This document shows, piece after piece, positions 1 to 12,109 of a DNA stretch of 64,000 nucleotides. Within the stretch, counting starts at the first letter, position 1. Every line of letters begins with the position of its first letter. Both the position numbers and the translations under genes were made by a program. The notes under the pieces are model-generated. The model was not told the origin of the DNA. It searched no databases and saw nothing but the letters and a program-made list of their open reading frames with translations. The stretch comes from Sipunculus nudus (lineage: Eukaryota > Annelida > Sipuncula > Golfingiida > Sipunculidae): assembly GCA_026874595.1 (NCBI GenBank), contig CM049311.1:75404453-75468452 (forward strand), read 5' to 3'.

Positions 1-79
1 ACCATTGCTAATAACATATATTTAAACCCAGGTGTTTTCCTTGAAAGACCCGAGATTCCAAATATAAACAGAGGGAAAA

Positions 80-745
80 GTATTATGCAATGTAATCAAA
101 TTTAATGAATCATTAGGACGATGTACGACTTTGCACGGAAACAGTTCACTCAGAATCCAAAACCCTGCAGCCAGTACCTAGTAAGAAATACAAACATGGG
201 GCTGTGTATTGAGCGGGAACAAACATGTATAAAAGGTTCTATTGTGATGGAGTTAATCCTTTGTGGACCAACCCAACGTCCATAGGAGAAAGGAACAATA
301 GTAACCATATACTTGAAAATCCTCCAGAAACCCTTGCATTCTCACAACATGTACAAGTATAGATTGAGAGGTTTTTAAATGACCTGGTACTTTAATTACA
401 GGATGTCATTGCTGGACACAGGGAATATGGCAGTCTTGCAGAAGGCTATAATCAGGAGAAAATTTAACTGGACGCATTAATTAGTCTCATAAATAATTAT
501 TATCATCTGAGCAATTCGAGCTTTGAGTTCCGCATGTCTGTCGACGAGACAACAGGGCCTGTGCACGTGGGCAAGAACAGCATCAAAGCCCGCGCCATCT
601 ATGACTCAACTTTACGTCGTCAGGGAAAACATTGTCAAGCGGAGGCGGCGACAAGTGAAAGCGGTCAGCGACAGGGGTTAATATTTATCATGCTGGTGTT
701 GTCACTCAAACCTCTACCATGAAACACAAGGGGCCGCGGGGTACT
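80..745 (+). repeat. Island K, copy 1
   Basis: First of three copies of a ~600-bp conserved block (others at 8620-9212 and, inverted, 28155-28875). Shared segments include the 'ctattgtgatgg..ttaatcctttgtggacc' stretch near 240-270 and a strongly conserved core at about 575-735 containing 'cagggaaaacattg', 'ggaggcggcgacaa' and 'tatttatcatgctggtgttg'. The core reads open in one frame in all three copies (62 codons here, 534-722), ending at the same TGA in copies 1 and 2. This copy lies outside the otherwise colinear island order, so it may be a partial extra duplication. No protein family is recognised. Confidence 0.75.
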
Positions 746-1394
746 GGTCGGGGATGTTTGTGTATCCAATCAATCAAGCAGGTTTTAAATTGCCACTCTA
801 ATTATATATCCATGATAGTCTACATTAATCAAAACCCATTATCGGAAGTTTAGTAAATAAATTCTGATTGTTACCGATATTATAGTAGGCCTGATACTCC
901 GCTCCTGAATAGACATGCTTGCATTTCGTTCAAGTACAAAAATTTATTTAATCTAGCGACGTATATATACATCTCGTGCACAATTCTAAAATTGATTCAC
1001 CATGTGGTAACACCAATAGCTGTTTATTCTAGTCCAGACACGCGTATGCAGGAACAAATAATACTGAAACCGCATCAAGATCCAGATCTCAATCAAGACC
1101 CACTTACTCTATTCTCTCTCTCCATCAGCACCATTATACCCGTGGTTCTCCTTAAATCAGGCAATCATTCCAATTAAGTTTCAAAGCAGAAAAAAATTCC
1201 TGTTACTCAACTTTAAATTTGTATCGAATCTCCTATGTCTCAAGATCTGCCTTGCAATAAAATGTTTACACCCTCGGCTTGGTATCGCCATGGAGATATA
1301 TGATATTTATATGTATTGTACCTCCATGCATATATGGTATACTCAACCCCTTCATTTGCTTATTCTACTCCATGTCTGCCTATCTGTCAGTCTA

Positions 1395-1396
<2 letters not shown>

Positions 1397-1438
<42 letters not shown>
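1397..1438. repeat. (TC)n microsatellite
   Basis: About 20 uninterrupted TC dinucleotides. The serine/leucine-rich frame across it is an artefact of the repeat. Confidence 0.95.
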
Positions 1439-1442
<4 letters not shown>

Positions 1443-2629
1443 AAACATATGTTAATATTTTTCAGCGATTCCGTCATATTTATGGGGCGTTTTGCATAAA
1501 AATAAAAATAAAATTACCTTACATCAAACAAACTTTTGGGTCAGCAATTTATATAAAAACATTGTGTTTACCTTTAATCAAAGCATTAAAGGGAACCAAA
1601 TATGTACTAGTGTTCAAAGGTCACTTGGTTTACTATAAAACCACAAACAGTTACTTTCCATTTTTCCAAAATTGATGTAAAGATGTATGGTTTCGGAGAG
1701 TTAGGTATCTGAGGAATTCCTTGAGTATAAAAGAAAAATTACCAAAAACCATGTGCGTACTGCATCATGACTGTCCATACAACTCGTAACGACATGATGT
1801 GTGACATAACCATGCATGCGTGCATGTCTATAGCATATTGTAGCTTTTCTCAGTAATGACTGGCTGTTTTCTTTAATTCATGCCCCCGTAAAATCAATGT
1901 TGATTTACCATACCTTTAATAATAAGGCCCTTATATAACTTTATATTATGGCTATTTCCATAAAAACGTAAGACCATCTTTCGGCAGACTTTTATTCATA
2001 GTTTTTGCCAAATATGGTCACCGTGTCCAGATAAAAAACAAATATTACTAATTTGGCCGGATATAATCATGCAGCACTGGTTGTTGACATAGGGCATCAG
2101 ATATACACGAGAAATTATAATGTATATATAAGTAATGTATACCCGGAGATATATCCAAACTCACGGTGACAATTATGGAGTGCTCGACCGTGTTTGTATA
2201 AAGGTCACATATACTTAGTATGAAAGTCATCTCTCATTCAGCCGGGCGTGAACTCGAGACGCTCCGGGTCCTGGTCCTGTACAGTTTACTGTACAGGCGG
2301 TCATCGTGTGTCCATCCATCAAGTGGACTAGTGTCCTTTCACGATTTTCCGACTGTGACGCAGTCTTGGTCAGCCTGGCACGACCCCCGTGACCCCCGGA
2401 AGAACGTCCATTGACGATGTGATTACTGTCTCCTGTTTCACACACCACCGCTGTAGACTCACGACACCTAAGGTTTCTTTGGCGTGGATTACGAGGTCAC
2501 TACAGACAAAAGCTCTGTTACCGTGGCCTGATGACCCGTGGTTATCCCACGACCATACATATATGTACAGGTTAACCTATTGTTTCAAAGCCTAGATATT
2601 CTATATACTTACAGACGTATACTCACCAA

Positions 2630-2630
<1 letters not shown>

Positions 2631-2688
<58 letters not shown>
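2631..2688. repeat. (TA)n microsatellite
   Basis: About 27 uninterrupted TA dinucleotides. Confidence 0.95.
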
Positions 2689-2690
<2 letters not shown>

Positions 2691-2853
2691 GGATATTCAG
2701 AGTTACAGCAGTTACAAATGAGACGTTGATGGGTCAGGACTGTCAAGCAGCTAATTGGTTGATATACTCGTGTGTATTTACATTAAACTTCGTAAAAACA
2801 GTTCTATGCATAACATACATCTTTGCATTCCAAGTATGCTTTATGTGTGTGTG

Positions 2854-2856
<3 letters not shown>

Positions 2857-2906
<50 letters not shown>
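2857..2906. repeat. (TA)n microsatellite
   Basis: About 23 TA dinucleotides directly after a short (TG)n run. Confidence 0.95.
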
Positions 2907-3754
2907 CTTTTTAAATTGTTTGTAAACATATACAAACCACTCCGCAGCTTCCCTTTTCTCACAAAACACTAGGGTTAATTACTTTTAAATGAGTCTGCGT
3001 GTGCAATATCTTTGATGTACTTTCATCTACTCTAGCAATGATCAGGTTTAGTTAGATTCATGAGACTGAAGAGAAAATGATGCGGCGACTTCTGAGAGGG
3101 TCCACTCTTGTTATTATGCTGTGCAGGTCTCACCTCTGTAGCGCACGCTCACGCGCATTTCACGCGATTGACACCCCCGCGGCAAACAAGAGTCAGCCTC
3201 AGCGAATTGAACGAAAATATAGTCACAGACGGCAAGGAGAGACAAAGAAATGAAAACTACAAACTGTTTATCCATCAGCGTGCCTACTGTTTGTTTTAAC
3301 ACCCTTGAGGCCATTTCTGAAAATACCATATATATACGTAAAACATTCGCAATATCCAGTCAGCTGAGAGAATTAAATTGTCTCGGTGAGTATGGCACCA
3401 AAGTGCCCCCAACACCGCCGCGTGGAGTTACATCAATGTTTATTCTCCTTACAATAACACTGAGGACCCGTGGTAAATGCGTTTGCATGTATTTATAGGA
3501 AGCGTCAATCCCAACATTTGTCTGTTCCTGTGACGGACACAAGCCTTATAATGCATTACTTAAAAGTGCATTGTTTATAAGAGCATCCTCAAAACATTCA
3601 TACAACTATACGTGCCATGGCCGACAAAATATTTTACTTTAAAAAAGTAAACATTGTCATAGTCAAACATATAATTAGTTTTATGAAGGTGAGTTTTTTT
3701 ACAGGTGAACGTGGTTTAATGTATGTATATTCGCATATTTATACTTTCCCCGCG

Positions 3755-3955
3755 TGGCCGGCGACACATCCTATATCTCCCGCCCACTATACAATTTAAG
3801 TTCGCAAATATTTGGTGACAACTCATCTCCTCTGGTATTGCCTTTATTGGGTCATTAGAGACGGCCTTAGAAAACATCCCTGTTGTTTCATCCGCAATAG
3901 ACGGTGAATAAATATGTAGAATGGATAATCACTCTGGGCCCTATCAAATATGCAG
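3755..3955 (+). repeat. Island H, copy 1
   Basis: Matches 41035-41225 in the same orientation. Shared stretches in order include 'atctcccgccca', 'cacaaatatt' (here 'gcaaatattt'), 'attgcctttattgg/attgccttattgg', 'cgcaatagac' and 'aataaatatgt..taatcac'. Both copies lie 2-3 kb before an island J copy, which supports a shared ancestral order. No coding potential. Confidence 0.65.
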
Positions 3956-3991
3956 ACAGGCTGTTATTAACTCTCAACAGCAGAGGAGAGA

Positions 3992-4205
3992 TGCCAGTGG
4001 CGGATCCAGAATGGGGGTCCAGGGAGTCCGGACCCCCCCCCCTTTTTTTGGCCGGAAAAAAACTTTTTTTTCAGGGTTTCAACCCAATTTTTGAGATTTG
4101 AACCGCCTCTCCCTTTCCGTCCAGAGGACCTTTTTTATTTAGATTTTCTTTTAGTCTTCTTGGGCTGCCCCCCCCCCCCTTCCAAAATCCTGGATCCGCA
4201 CATGG
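3992..4205. mobile_element. Short inverted-repeat element (GGATCC MITE)
   Basis: A ~213-bp element whose ends are inverted copies: 'ccagtggcggatccag' on the left and 'ctggatccgcacatgg' on the right. It has poly-C/poly-G and poly-T/poly-A tracts inside and no coding capacity. The layout (short terminal inverted repeats, under 500 bp) fits a nonautonomous MITE. Diverged relatives or fragments occur near 6600-6838, 23745-23930 and 33725-33893. Confidence 0.6.
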
Positions 4206-5640
4206 ATGCTGTCCATGCACATACTTGTAAAATGATATGATAACTTTTACGACTCGAGATATTCTCAGGGTTAATACACAGGTCTTTGATCCTCGTATGT
4301 ACGTGTTCCACGATAAAGCTGTCGCTCATCCCTCCCAACTGTACTTGTATATGCTTATTTTATCATCTGTTTGCCGGTGAATCTGTCTGTCAGGGATTGT
4401 TATACACTGTTGCAACATTTCTATCCCATTATACACCTGGCATATAAAATATCTCATTGGAATACAAATTAGGTCGTTTGTCATCATCATTCTGTCAGCT
4501 ATCACCACTGAGATTGGGAAGTATGAGAACATGTGTCAATCAAACGTAATGACCACATCCGGGCTACTGGAAGCCATTCACTCTCGGACTGGTTTCTGCA
4601 GCTCGGCTTGAAAGAATAGGGTATACGTTTGTTTTCAGGAAATAACCAGTTTTGACTACCGTAACAATTTATAGTGAAGTACCCAGATATGAAGCATACA
4701 AAGAAATATCGTTGACCCTACCTTTGTATTTTTGGGTGTATCAAATGAGTTTCTATGTTTATGTTAAACATAATTTTAATGTAAATAACCTAGATGCCAC
4801 GATTGCTTGACCTTAAAAGATGAAAATTGAGATATATGGAGAATAAATGAATTTAGTAACGTGTTCATCCAGATCAAGTTATTCAGTTATATCGATATAG
4901 TTTCCGGAATTGTTAAACATAAAGAAATATTAATGTGACATTTTTAAAGGCTTCCAGAGACACGTATATATGTATGAATATATAAGGTGTTCTCTGCTCT
5001 CAGTGGGATTTAAAAAACATTGATGCAGACAACAGGTTCATCGACGATTCGCATCCGATAAAATAGCTGTTCATCTGTGGAACTGGTCGGAGGAAGTGTT
5101 TCTCTGCTCACGGGTACCGGTCATGTGACTGACCATGGTAACAGCTTGTGCGGCCGTTGGTCAACCCTTATATATGTAAGACGTTACGTAGACCTATTAT
5201 TCTAAATGACCATTTAGTACCCCTCGATGTATCTTAGATAACACGCTGGGGCAGTAAAACTGTCTATCCACATGAGTCGGGCTTCAGACCCGGGTTTTAA
5301 CCATGCATGCACAGGTTTATGGTCCACACATTAGGGGGGCGACTGCATGGCCAATCTCAAACCGTCTCAGGACAGTTGCACAAAAACTATATTATACAAA
5401 GGCCTATATGGTTAGCTAAACAAATATACACATGTTGCCCGTTTGACACTGCTGGGACCAATATACAATTAAATATGGGCAACATGACACTTTAATTCTA
5501 TGTTCGTATATTCATCATGCAGCAGCCGAATAAAATTGACGTCCCCTGGGGTAATACATGTGCTTTTCCCCCTGTAGGACATTTCGGCCATGCAAGGACG
5601 CATATTTTGAGAAAAGGACCACTATATCATATGAACTATT
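4205..5640. other. No gene seen
   Basis: AT-rich sequence without a convincing reading frame, RNA gene or repeat that I could match elsewhere. Confidence 0.5.
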
Positions 5641-5644
5641 TTGT

Positions 5645-5900
5645 CCGACGGTTTCCGGTAAGATGAAGCTGCATTTATACATCTATTAACCAAGTCTAAG
5701 GTACGTCAATAGCGATCGACTTATGGATGGGACGACCATCTGCATGACAGAATAAAACTATATATAACATATCATTTCTAGACATACAACGACATTTTCC
5801 CTTTAGTGGTACACATCAGAACGCTCAAGCACGTGTGACAACCGCAGTGATACCCTAGGTGAACACCCCTCATTCATAATAACAACATATATGCATATAC
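5645..5900 (+). repeat. Island I, copy 1
   Basis: Matches 60715-60925 in the same orientation, best over 'ataacatatcatttctagacatacaac'-type sequence at about 5765-5795 and the following 'cattttcc/ttgtcact..ttagtgg/attggta'. In both places it lies 1.5-2.3 kb before island J. Noncoding. Confidence 0.6.
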
Positions 5901-6174
5901 GCAATCACACGAGTGCTGTTTAGATAATTCTATTTAACACTGAATGTGCATGAATATGTAAAAACCCGTCCTTTAGTGAAAACATGAACGAATGGAACCT
6001 CAATTTTGTTTACTACAATAACAACTAGAATACGGGTAGTCGACAAGCGACTACGTGTATCCGCCGAAATCAGAGTGGGACGGGTGAAGTGAGGCATGGA
6101 TTGAGTGGCAAGGGGAAATAGAATGAGGTGTGTTGCATATTAGCATGGATGTTTTCAACCGAAATGTGTATGTA

Positions 6175-6585
6175 GGTGGCGCCACCTACCACAAAATCCA
6201 GAAAGCTTTCCAAGTGTACATATGCAAAATTTTAGGCAGATAAGTCAAACCACTTCTGGGATATGAGTGATTTTATCCCACAGCAGACAAACAGAAGTAC
6301 GCTGTGATAAAATGGTGGCAGATGGCGCCACTAATTTTGTGTATGATTAAGAGCTATGTGAGATCTATACACATGCAAAATTTCAGGGGGATATGTCAAA
6401 CCAGTCCTGAGATATAAGCCTGGGTTTCTGCAGCCTAGCCCGGATAGGAGGTGGCGCCACCGGGCATAAATCAAGGAAGCTATCCAGGATGTATACACGT
6501 GCAAAATTTCAGGTGGATAAGTCCAACCAATGCAAAGATACGAGTGATTTGCCACGCTGGGCAAAGAGGAAAGGGCAGAGGTCAA
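6175..6585. repeat. Tandem repeat, ~130-146 bp unit with GGCGCC
   Basis: Three imperfect units start at the 'tggcgccac' motifs near 6178, 6324 and 6453. Each unit carries 'tgcaaaattt.ag' followed by 'gataagtcaaacca/gatatgtcaaacca' and 'gatatgagtga' type sequence. Units are 146 and about 129 bp apart, so reading frame is not kept across all units. The minus-strand frame across it (6331-6786) contains the peptide 'TYPPEILHVY' twice, which is explained by the repeat. Confidence 0.8.
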
Positions 6586-6599
6586 CCAGTTCACATGTG

Positions 6600-6838
6600 A
6601 CCCGATCATAATTCCGAATTTTTTAAAAAATCTCCCAGTGGTTCCAGAGGAGTTTTCTCGAAACTTATGCGGCGGCGGCGACCCTTTTTTAGCAGCTTTT
6701 TTAGCGGTTTCAGGCCAATGTTTGCTGCCTGGAGCACCCCCCCCCCCCTTTCCCGGACCTGTTGACTTAGTTATATTATTTAACATTAGTCCTAATGGGC
6801 TGAACAGCTCCTTTTCCTAAATCCTGGATCCGACCCTG
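6600..6838. mobile_element. Fragment of GGATCC MITE family
   Basis: Ends with 'aatcctggatccgaccctg', like the right end of the 3992-4205 element, and carries a similar poly-C tract at about 6739-6750. The left end is not clear, so this is probably a partial or diverged copy. Confidence 0.4.
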
Positions 6839-6989
6839 TACTATGAGATTAAGATAACCGCAACATAGCTGCTCTTCTGACATTCTAGCGACCAATATGC
6901 ATATATCAAGTTCATGCATGGTGAAACGCAGAATATAAATGTCAATCAGTAAAGTTCATATTGGCAGTATGACACTGTTCATTAGTTTA

Positions 6990-7620
6990 GTTTCCTTTCT
7001 GCCAGATGTTTTCTGTCGACAAAGACCGCTTTCTGGTATCAGGTGACTAATAATGAAATCTATAACAAAGCGAGATCAAACGTGTGGGAGCCGCCTCATT
7101 TACCGGATATATACATATATACCCGAGGGCAACCGGGGTTCTTGTATAGTATAGTTTCAGCCTAGGCCACGATAATACGATCTGACGTACTGAGAGATTT
7201 CACAAATTGATGGCTTGTTCAAACACGGTACAGAGTGAATTATATGTCACAACACTGGCCTCAGTAATCTATCAGGTGTCCAATGAGACCATAACTATTC
7301 CATGATTGTTTGAGAAACAATTGTATATCCTCAGGGAATCCTTCCTGAACACACTCAGGTGCCCGTTGTTCCTTTGAGCTAAGATATAAACTACTCCTGG
7401 GAACAATTAGCTGGACAGGTCCCACCCCCTGATCCATGCACTGTTTTCCCCAAGTCCCCTCCCCCCACAATTAATGGAGAAAGTAGCCACCTGCGCGCGC
7501 ACTTCAAAGACTTCTTTGTGATGCCGGTTCAAAGGTTGCGCTTTTAATCCACAAAATGCAAGCGCCTTCCTGGTGGACACTTGACACAAACCAGGTGTAT
7601 CGAGTGGGAGTGTACACAGA
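6990..7620 (+). repeat. Island J, copy 1
   Basis: The most widespread island: also at 43030-43470 (+), 29540-29995 (inverted) and, 3' part only, 63014-63090 (+). Shared blocks in order: 'taataatgaaa' with 'gccgcctcatttac'; 'ctgacgtactgagagattt' running into 'cacaaattg'; and 'ccacctgcgcgcgcacttca' followed by 'cttgtggac'-type sequence ending in 'ggacacttgacac'. The middle differs between copies. No shared open frame. The three anchors in constant order argue for one ancient block rather than independent repeats. Confidence 0.8.
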
Positions 7621-8620
7621 GAATTAAAATAGCTCTTTGGGAGATGACTTTGCTAAAGAGTTAATGATGTCACAATTGTGTTAAAGACAGGAAGTTTTAG
7701 TGTTACATGCATGATTAAAAGCTTACGGCACTAAATACCTCAGTTTGTTAAATGACGTTAATATATTACTGAGGGTTTGATAGTTTTAAAATGCAGCTTT
7801 TAAACACGATAAAAGCTGATAAAATCTTCGATGTTGTTTTCAAATTATAGGTGTTTTCAAAAGTAGTCAATATGTTTTTGTTTAGAAGGTTAGTTGTTCG
7901 TTTGCATGTTTCAGATTTGGCTGATTTGTCTGCCCGCAAACGTAATGAGCTGACCTATGAGTTGGTGCATGAATCGTGACACATTTTCTAGGCTTTCAGA
8001 AATGTCCCTCGGTTATACGTGCATGCATGGCACACGCCGAAGTTCGTCCAGGATATTCTGCATGACGGATGAATTATGTGGTCACTGACTACTTTCTACA
8101 TATAGTTTGATTATAGTTGTTTATTTTCCAATTTATATAATGGCGGATACAAAAAAGTTAAATGGCCTATGATAGTTCATTCATCTAAGTAATGCTTTGG
8201 GCGAGGGCATTGCATGGTGGACCACGGAATGTCTGCTGGTTATAGGTCATATATATAGAGCATTTTGCATGTGTCACTTAAGGTTTAACTACACTTAATT
8301 GCACATCAACCCACACGCATATTCTTTTATAGTGGTTAGGTTTACAACAGAAGATTTTCACTAAGACAACTGCACCAGCACAATATTTTTGTTATAAACT
8401 ATTTGCGATTCTGTTAATATTGGAAAATCCATACACCGATACCTCTGAGGCAGTTTTTGCCACATCATTATAATTTATGTTAACCAACTCTTCATACGCA
8501 TGGCGACCGAGAATCATTGTCTTTCAAATATTTTCAGTCCCTGTAATAACCAGTTCCTGTAAAGTCTATAGTAATTCGATATATATAAGGGTTATTAAGG
8601 GATAATTGACAGATATTTTA
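7620..8620. other. No gene seen between islands J and K
   Basis: AT-rich, with no convincing open frame. The inverted counterpart (28875-29540) does not align visibly. Confidence 0.5.
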
Positions 8621-9212
8621 CAATGTGATCAAATTGAAGTTGTCATTAAGATGATATGACTTGAATTGGTGTCCACAGTTCATGAACAAACATGTCTCAG
8701 CTAGATGCTCTATTGTGATGGACTTAATCCTTTGTGGACCCACGCGGAATCCACGAAAAATGAAACATAATGGTTACTACACGTTGGAACTCTCAGGAAT
8801 TTCTTTCATCCCCGCAACCTTCTGGAACTTGGCGTAACAGAGTGATTGAGATGCTTTTAAGTCTGCCTGTTATTGGGATGTCGTTAGGTACCAAGAGAAT
8901 AACCACAGTCCCGCGGACAGCTCTTGATCAACAGAAGAGTGATCTAAGTACACTAATTGGTGTAATCATCATTACCAAGCGGGGCGAGCTTTGAGTCCGG
9001 GAATCTTGTCGTTGGGATACTGATGGTCGCGCGTGCACAAGAACAACATCAAAGCGCACGTCGTCTATGACTTAACTTCACGTCGCCAGGGAAAACATTG
9101 CCCAGCTCCAGCGGAGGCGGCGACAAATGAAAGCGGACAGCGACAGGGGTTGATATTTATCATGCTGGTGTTGTCACTCAAACCTCTACCATGAAACACA
9201 AGGGGTCGCTGC
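8620..9212 (+). repeat. Island K, copy 2
   Basis: Very similar to 28155-28875 (inverted) along its length, for example 'ctcttgatcaacagaagagt', 'gatctaagtacactaattgg' and the core at 9035-9200. Also matches 80-745. Relative to the other copies the core has a 6-bp duplication (ccagct/ccagcg near 9108), which keeps the open frame seen in all three copies. The frame ends at TGA at about 9191. Confidence 0.8.
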
Positions 9213-9579
9213 ATGGTGTTTGGAGGAAAAAGTTTTTTTATTCAGCCAAATTATAGAAAGGTTTTTTATCGCGTCACAAATAATCTTCTATGAACCCGTC
9301 TCTGAGCCATCCTGTGAAAGTATATAAAACAAGGATAAAGCATATAGGTACAATTCGTCTTTTAAGTGCCATATATTGAATAATATATCAAATACCTCTA
9401 TAATAAACATCGGCTGCTCATTTTTATTTAACTTCTCACCCTGCTGAAAATGTAAATGCATGGATATGTCACAAAAGAATGTCATGTATGATAGAATTAC
9501 ATGACAGTAAAATGACATGTATGTTGATACGTCAGATGAAGGGAGGCTATACATCTTATGTGTTGTCTTTTAACTCCAA

Positions 9580-9590
9580 ATATATATATT

Positions 9591-9628
<38 letters not shown>

Positions 9629-9629
9629 C
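9580..9629. repeat. Imperfect (TA)n microsatellite
   Basis: TA-rich run with a few TTTA/AAAT interruptions. Confidence 0.85.
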
Positions 9630-10034
9630 ACCTCTTCTGTTTATACTTTTCCCTTCTCAGTTACTTCAAACTAGAGCTCTGTAACTCTTTCTCTCTGTTA
9701 TTGTTAATCACATTTCTGAGACTAGATATGAAGAAGGAGAACCGAAACATGTAGAACTTTAGTAAACAAGCTTCAGTGAAAGCACATACATTTATATATA
9801 TGTTCTTAATTTCACAATGGATTTATACATATACAACAATTATACATCCTCGTCTATTAATCCCTTTCCACTGGTCCACCTATATTACTGTATATCAATT
9901 ATATTATAGTTGTATTCTATAATATACATAGACATATATAGATATATAGAAACAGATTGGAGGCAACAGATTATAGGATATTATCTGTCAATCGGACTGA
10001 GAGACATTTCACCATTGTAAAACAGCCCATTTGT

Positions 10035-10270
10035 TTGCATGCATGGAACCGACGGCAAACTCGTGCTGTCCGGTCATTCTCTGTCTATATTGTATTCACG
10101 GTGCTGCAGTTAGAGAAAAATTTCCGCATGATTACCTCTTTTTCGTCCGAGCAGACGATCGTTAATTTATGACATAAAATATACCCGCTCTCTGGGGTGC
10201 CGTGGTAGACGACGGTATATCCGGAGGCAGTGATTACAGGACCAGGTTCTTCTAAGTAAATCAGTTTTTC
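10035..10270 (+). repeat. Island L, copy 1
   Basis: Matches the reverse complement of 26280-26465. Shared blocks: 'ctgtctatatt', 'gattacctctttttc' then 'ccgagcagacgatc', and 'cccgctctctggggtgccg' versus 'cccgcgctctagggtgtccg'. It lies between islands K and M in both places. No open frame is shared. Confidence 0.75.
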
Positions 10271-10336
10271 AACATCTCGGTTTCCAGCAATGGCAGCTTG
10301 GTAGCTTGTAGGTAAGTCGGACACAACGACAAACAC

Positions 10337-10338
<2 letters not shown>

Positions 10339-10424
<86 letters not shown>
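10339..10424. repeat. (TA)n microsatellite
   Basis: About 40 TA dinucleotides with one interruption near 10381. It directly abuts the left end of the inverted-repeat element at 10424. Confidence 0.95.
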
Positions 10425-10427
<3 letters not shown>

Positions 10428-11346
10428 GGCTGGGTATCGGTACGCCACTTCCGGTACGATACGTATTGCGATACAGTTAATTCGATACCGATACGTATTG
10501 ACGATACGTTTCATTTTTCATTGTATATCATTTCAGCTCTGTTTCTGGTTTTTATATGTTTTTTTTTATTTTAACAAACAACATATTTAGTATGCCATGC
10601 ACTTAAGCAGCTTAAGCTTGATATTAAATAAATAAACAAACCAGTTGCTTTTAATTATAAAAATCTCTCTAATCAAGACTAGCAAGATCTCGACCTTTTT
10701 TTAGCTCTAGCGCCCCCCCCCCCCCCCCGCACAAACATATTTTATTGCATTTGGTGGGGAAGATCATAGGCTGTTTTTTTATGTCATGTTATTACACAGT
10801 TTTGTATAATTCTGTGAATATGAATCCCATTAGTCACTCTCCTGTTTGTGCAGTATTTGTCCCAATGCTTTAACCATTTATTTGATATCTGCATGATGTC
10901 GAACGCGGGAGTTCCGAGTAACCTATGACCGGCCCCGTAAATAAAAAAAAAATAGAGATTAAATGACATATATATAGAAAGGATATATACATGAATGTAC
11001 CTTGTTCCTAGTAGTAGCGATATGTGATGTGAATATCGATTTCATTAATAAAGATAAACGTTATTATCATTCTCCTATTATCGCTCACTTGCGAATGCTT
11101 GTCATGGAAGTACTGACGTGCATGGGTATATACATTTATAACCAAGTCTTAAAAGCCAAAGCAACAAATATATGGGCTGCAGTGCATTTAGATTTATAAA
11201 TCGTCATGGTTATATGTAAAGTTAGAGTTAGAATGCTTTAAATTAGCAAGCAATCGATACGACCAATACAGCATGCAACGCATTTCGGTTATCGTATCGA
11301 TTTCGTGTATCGATTCGTATCGATATATCGATATATTGATACAGCC

Positions 11347-11350
<4 letters not shown>
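10424..11350. mobile_element. MITE-like element with TTAGGGCTG ends, copy 1
   Basis: Begins 'ttagggctg' (10424-10432) and ends with the exact inverse 'cagccctaa' (11342-11350). Subterminal sequence on both sides is packed with TATCG/CGATA words ('gatacgtattgcgatac' left; 'cgtatcgatatatcgatata' right). The inside is ~0.8 kb of AT-rich sequence with no transposase-like frame. It lies exactly between two (TA)n runs, so its target-site duplication cannot be read. End sequence and subterminal repeats suggest a nonautonomous DNA transposon, hAT-like by general layout, but the superfamily is not proven. It accounts for part of the extra distance between islands L and M here compared with the inverted copy. 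Confidence 0.65.
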
Positions 11351-11392
<42 letters not shown>

Positions 11393-11395
11393 TAG
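11351..11395. repeat. (TA)n microsatellite
   Basis: About 20 TA dinucleotides abutting the right end of the MITE-like element. Confidence 0.9.
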
Positions 11396-11669
11396 ATATA
11401 TATGTATATACATGTATTATGATCCATGAACAGATTCCGTTTCTTGTCTATAAAATGTCATGGAGTCAGTCTATATATGCGATGAAGGGTGCATGTAGCG
11501 GATTGTGACTGTGGCCACTGACAACGTCCAAGGATTAAAAGTCATCCAGGGATACAATAGCTGAGATATCACACAGTCTATTGATGTAAAATATACATTG
11601 AGAGGCAGGGATGACGGTCTATAAAGAGGATACTGAAATGACAATCACTATACCCGATATATACATACA

Positions 11670-11676
<7 letters not shown>

Positions 11677-11711
<35 letters not shown>
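11677..11711. repeat. (TA)n microsatellite
   Basis: About 17 TA dinucleotides. Confidence 0.9.
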
Positions 11712-11712
<1 letters not shown>

Positions 11713-11807
11713 GTATTACCTCCCTCAAGAGATCAATTAAGATCATCCTTGGACTAACATGTGCTCCTGATGAGCTTGTCAATGAAAGAGAGAGGGGGGG
11801 GGGATTT

Positions 11808-11810
<3 letters not shown>

Positions 11811-11841
<31 letters not shown>
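11811..11841. repeat. (TA)n microsatellite
   Basis: About 15 TA dinucleotides after a GA/poly-G run at about 11786-11802. Confidence 0.9.
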
Positions 11842-11843
<2 letters not shown>

Positions 11844-12109
11844 CCAAGAAAGTATATCTACACTTGGTTCTTTAAGCTGTCCTCGCATTGAAAGAAATTC
11901 TTACCCTCCTCACTATAAGTCATGAAATATTGTATTATGTTCATACAAGGTAAAAAGTTTATTGGAGGGATACTGAACATATGCATGCATGTTTGGTCAT
12001 CGCGGCATTTAGATTTCAATGTAACTTAATCAGAGAACGTGTACATATAAAGAACAACAGTTGCGGTGATACGGACGGCCAGCCGCGGTTCGTTTTCTTA
12101 ATTGTGTCT

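Larger units (their letters stand above)
745..3750. other. No gene seen; AT-rich noncoding with microsatellites
   Basis: No reading frame here looks like a protein. The stretch holds a (TC)n run near 1397-1438 and two long (TA)n runs. A GC-richer patch at about 2220-2560 contains two CTGTACAG palindromes separated by four bases (2276-2297). A second GC-richer patch is at about 3110-3250. I did not find a second copy of either patch in the window. Confidence 0.6.

Noticed and set aside
6331-6786. 151-codon minus-strand frame with repeated TYPPEILHVY
   Set aside because: Spans the GGCGCC tandem repeat and a MITE fragment with poly-C; unit lengths do not keep one frame.
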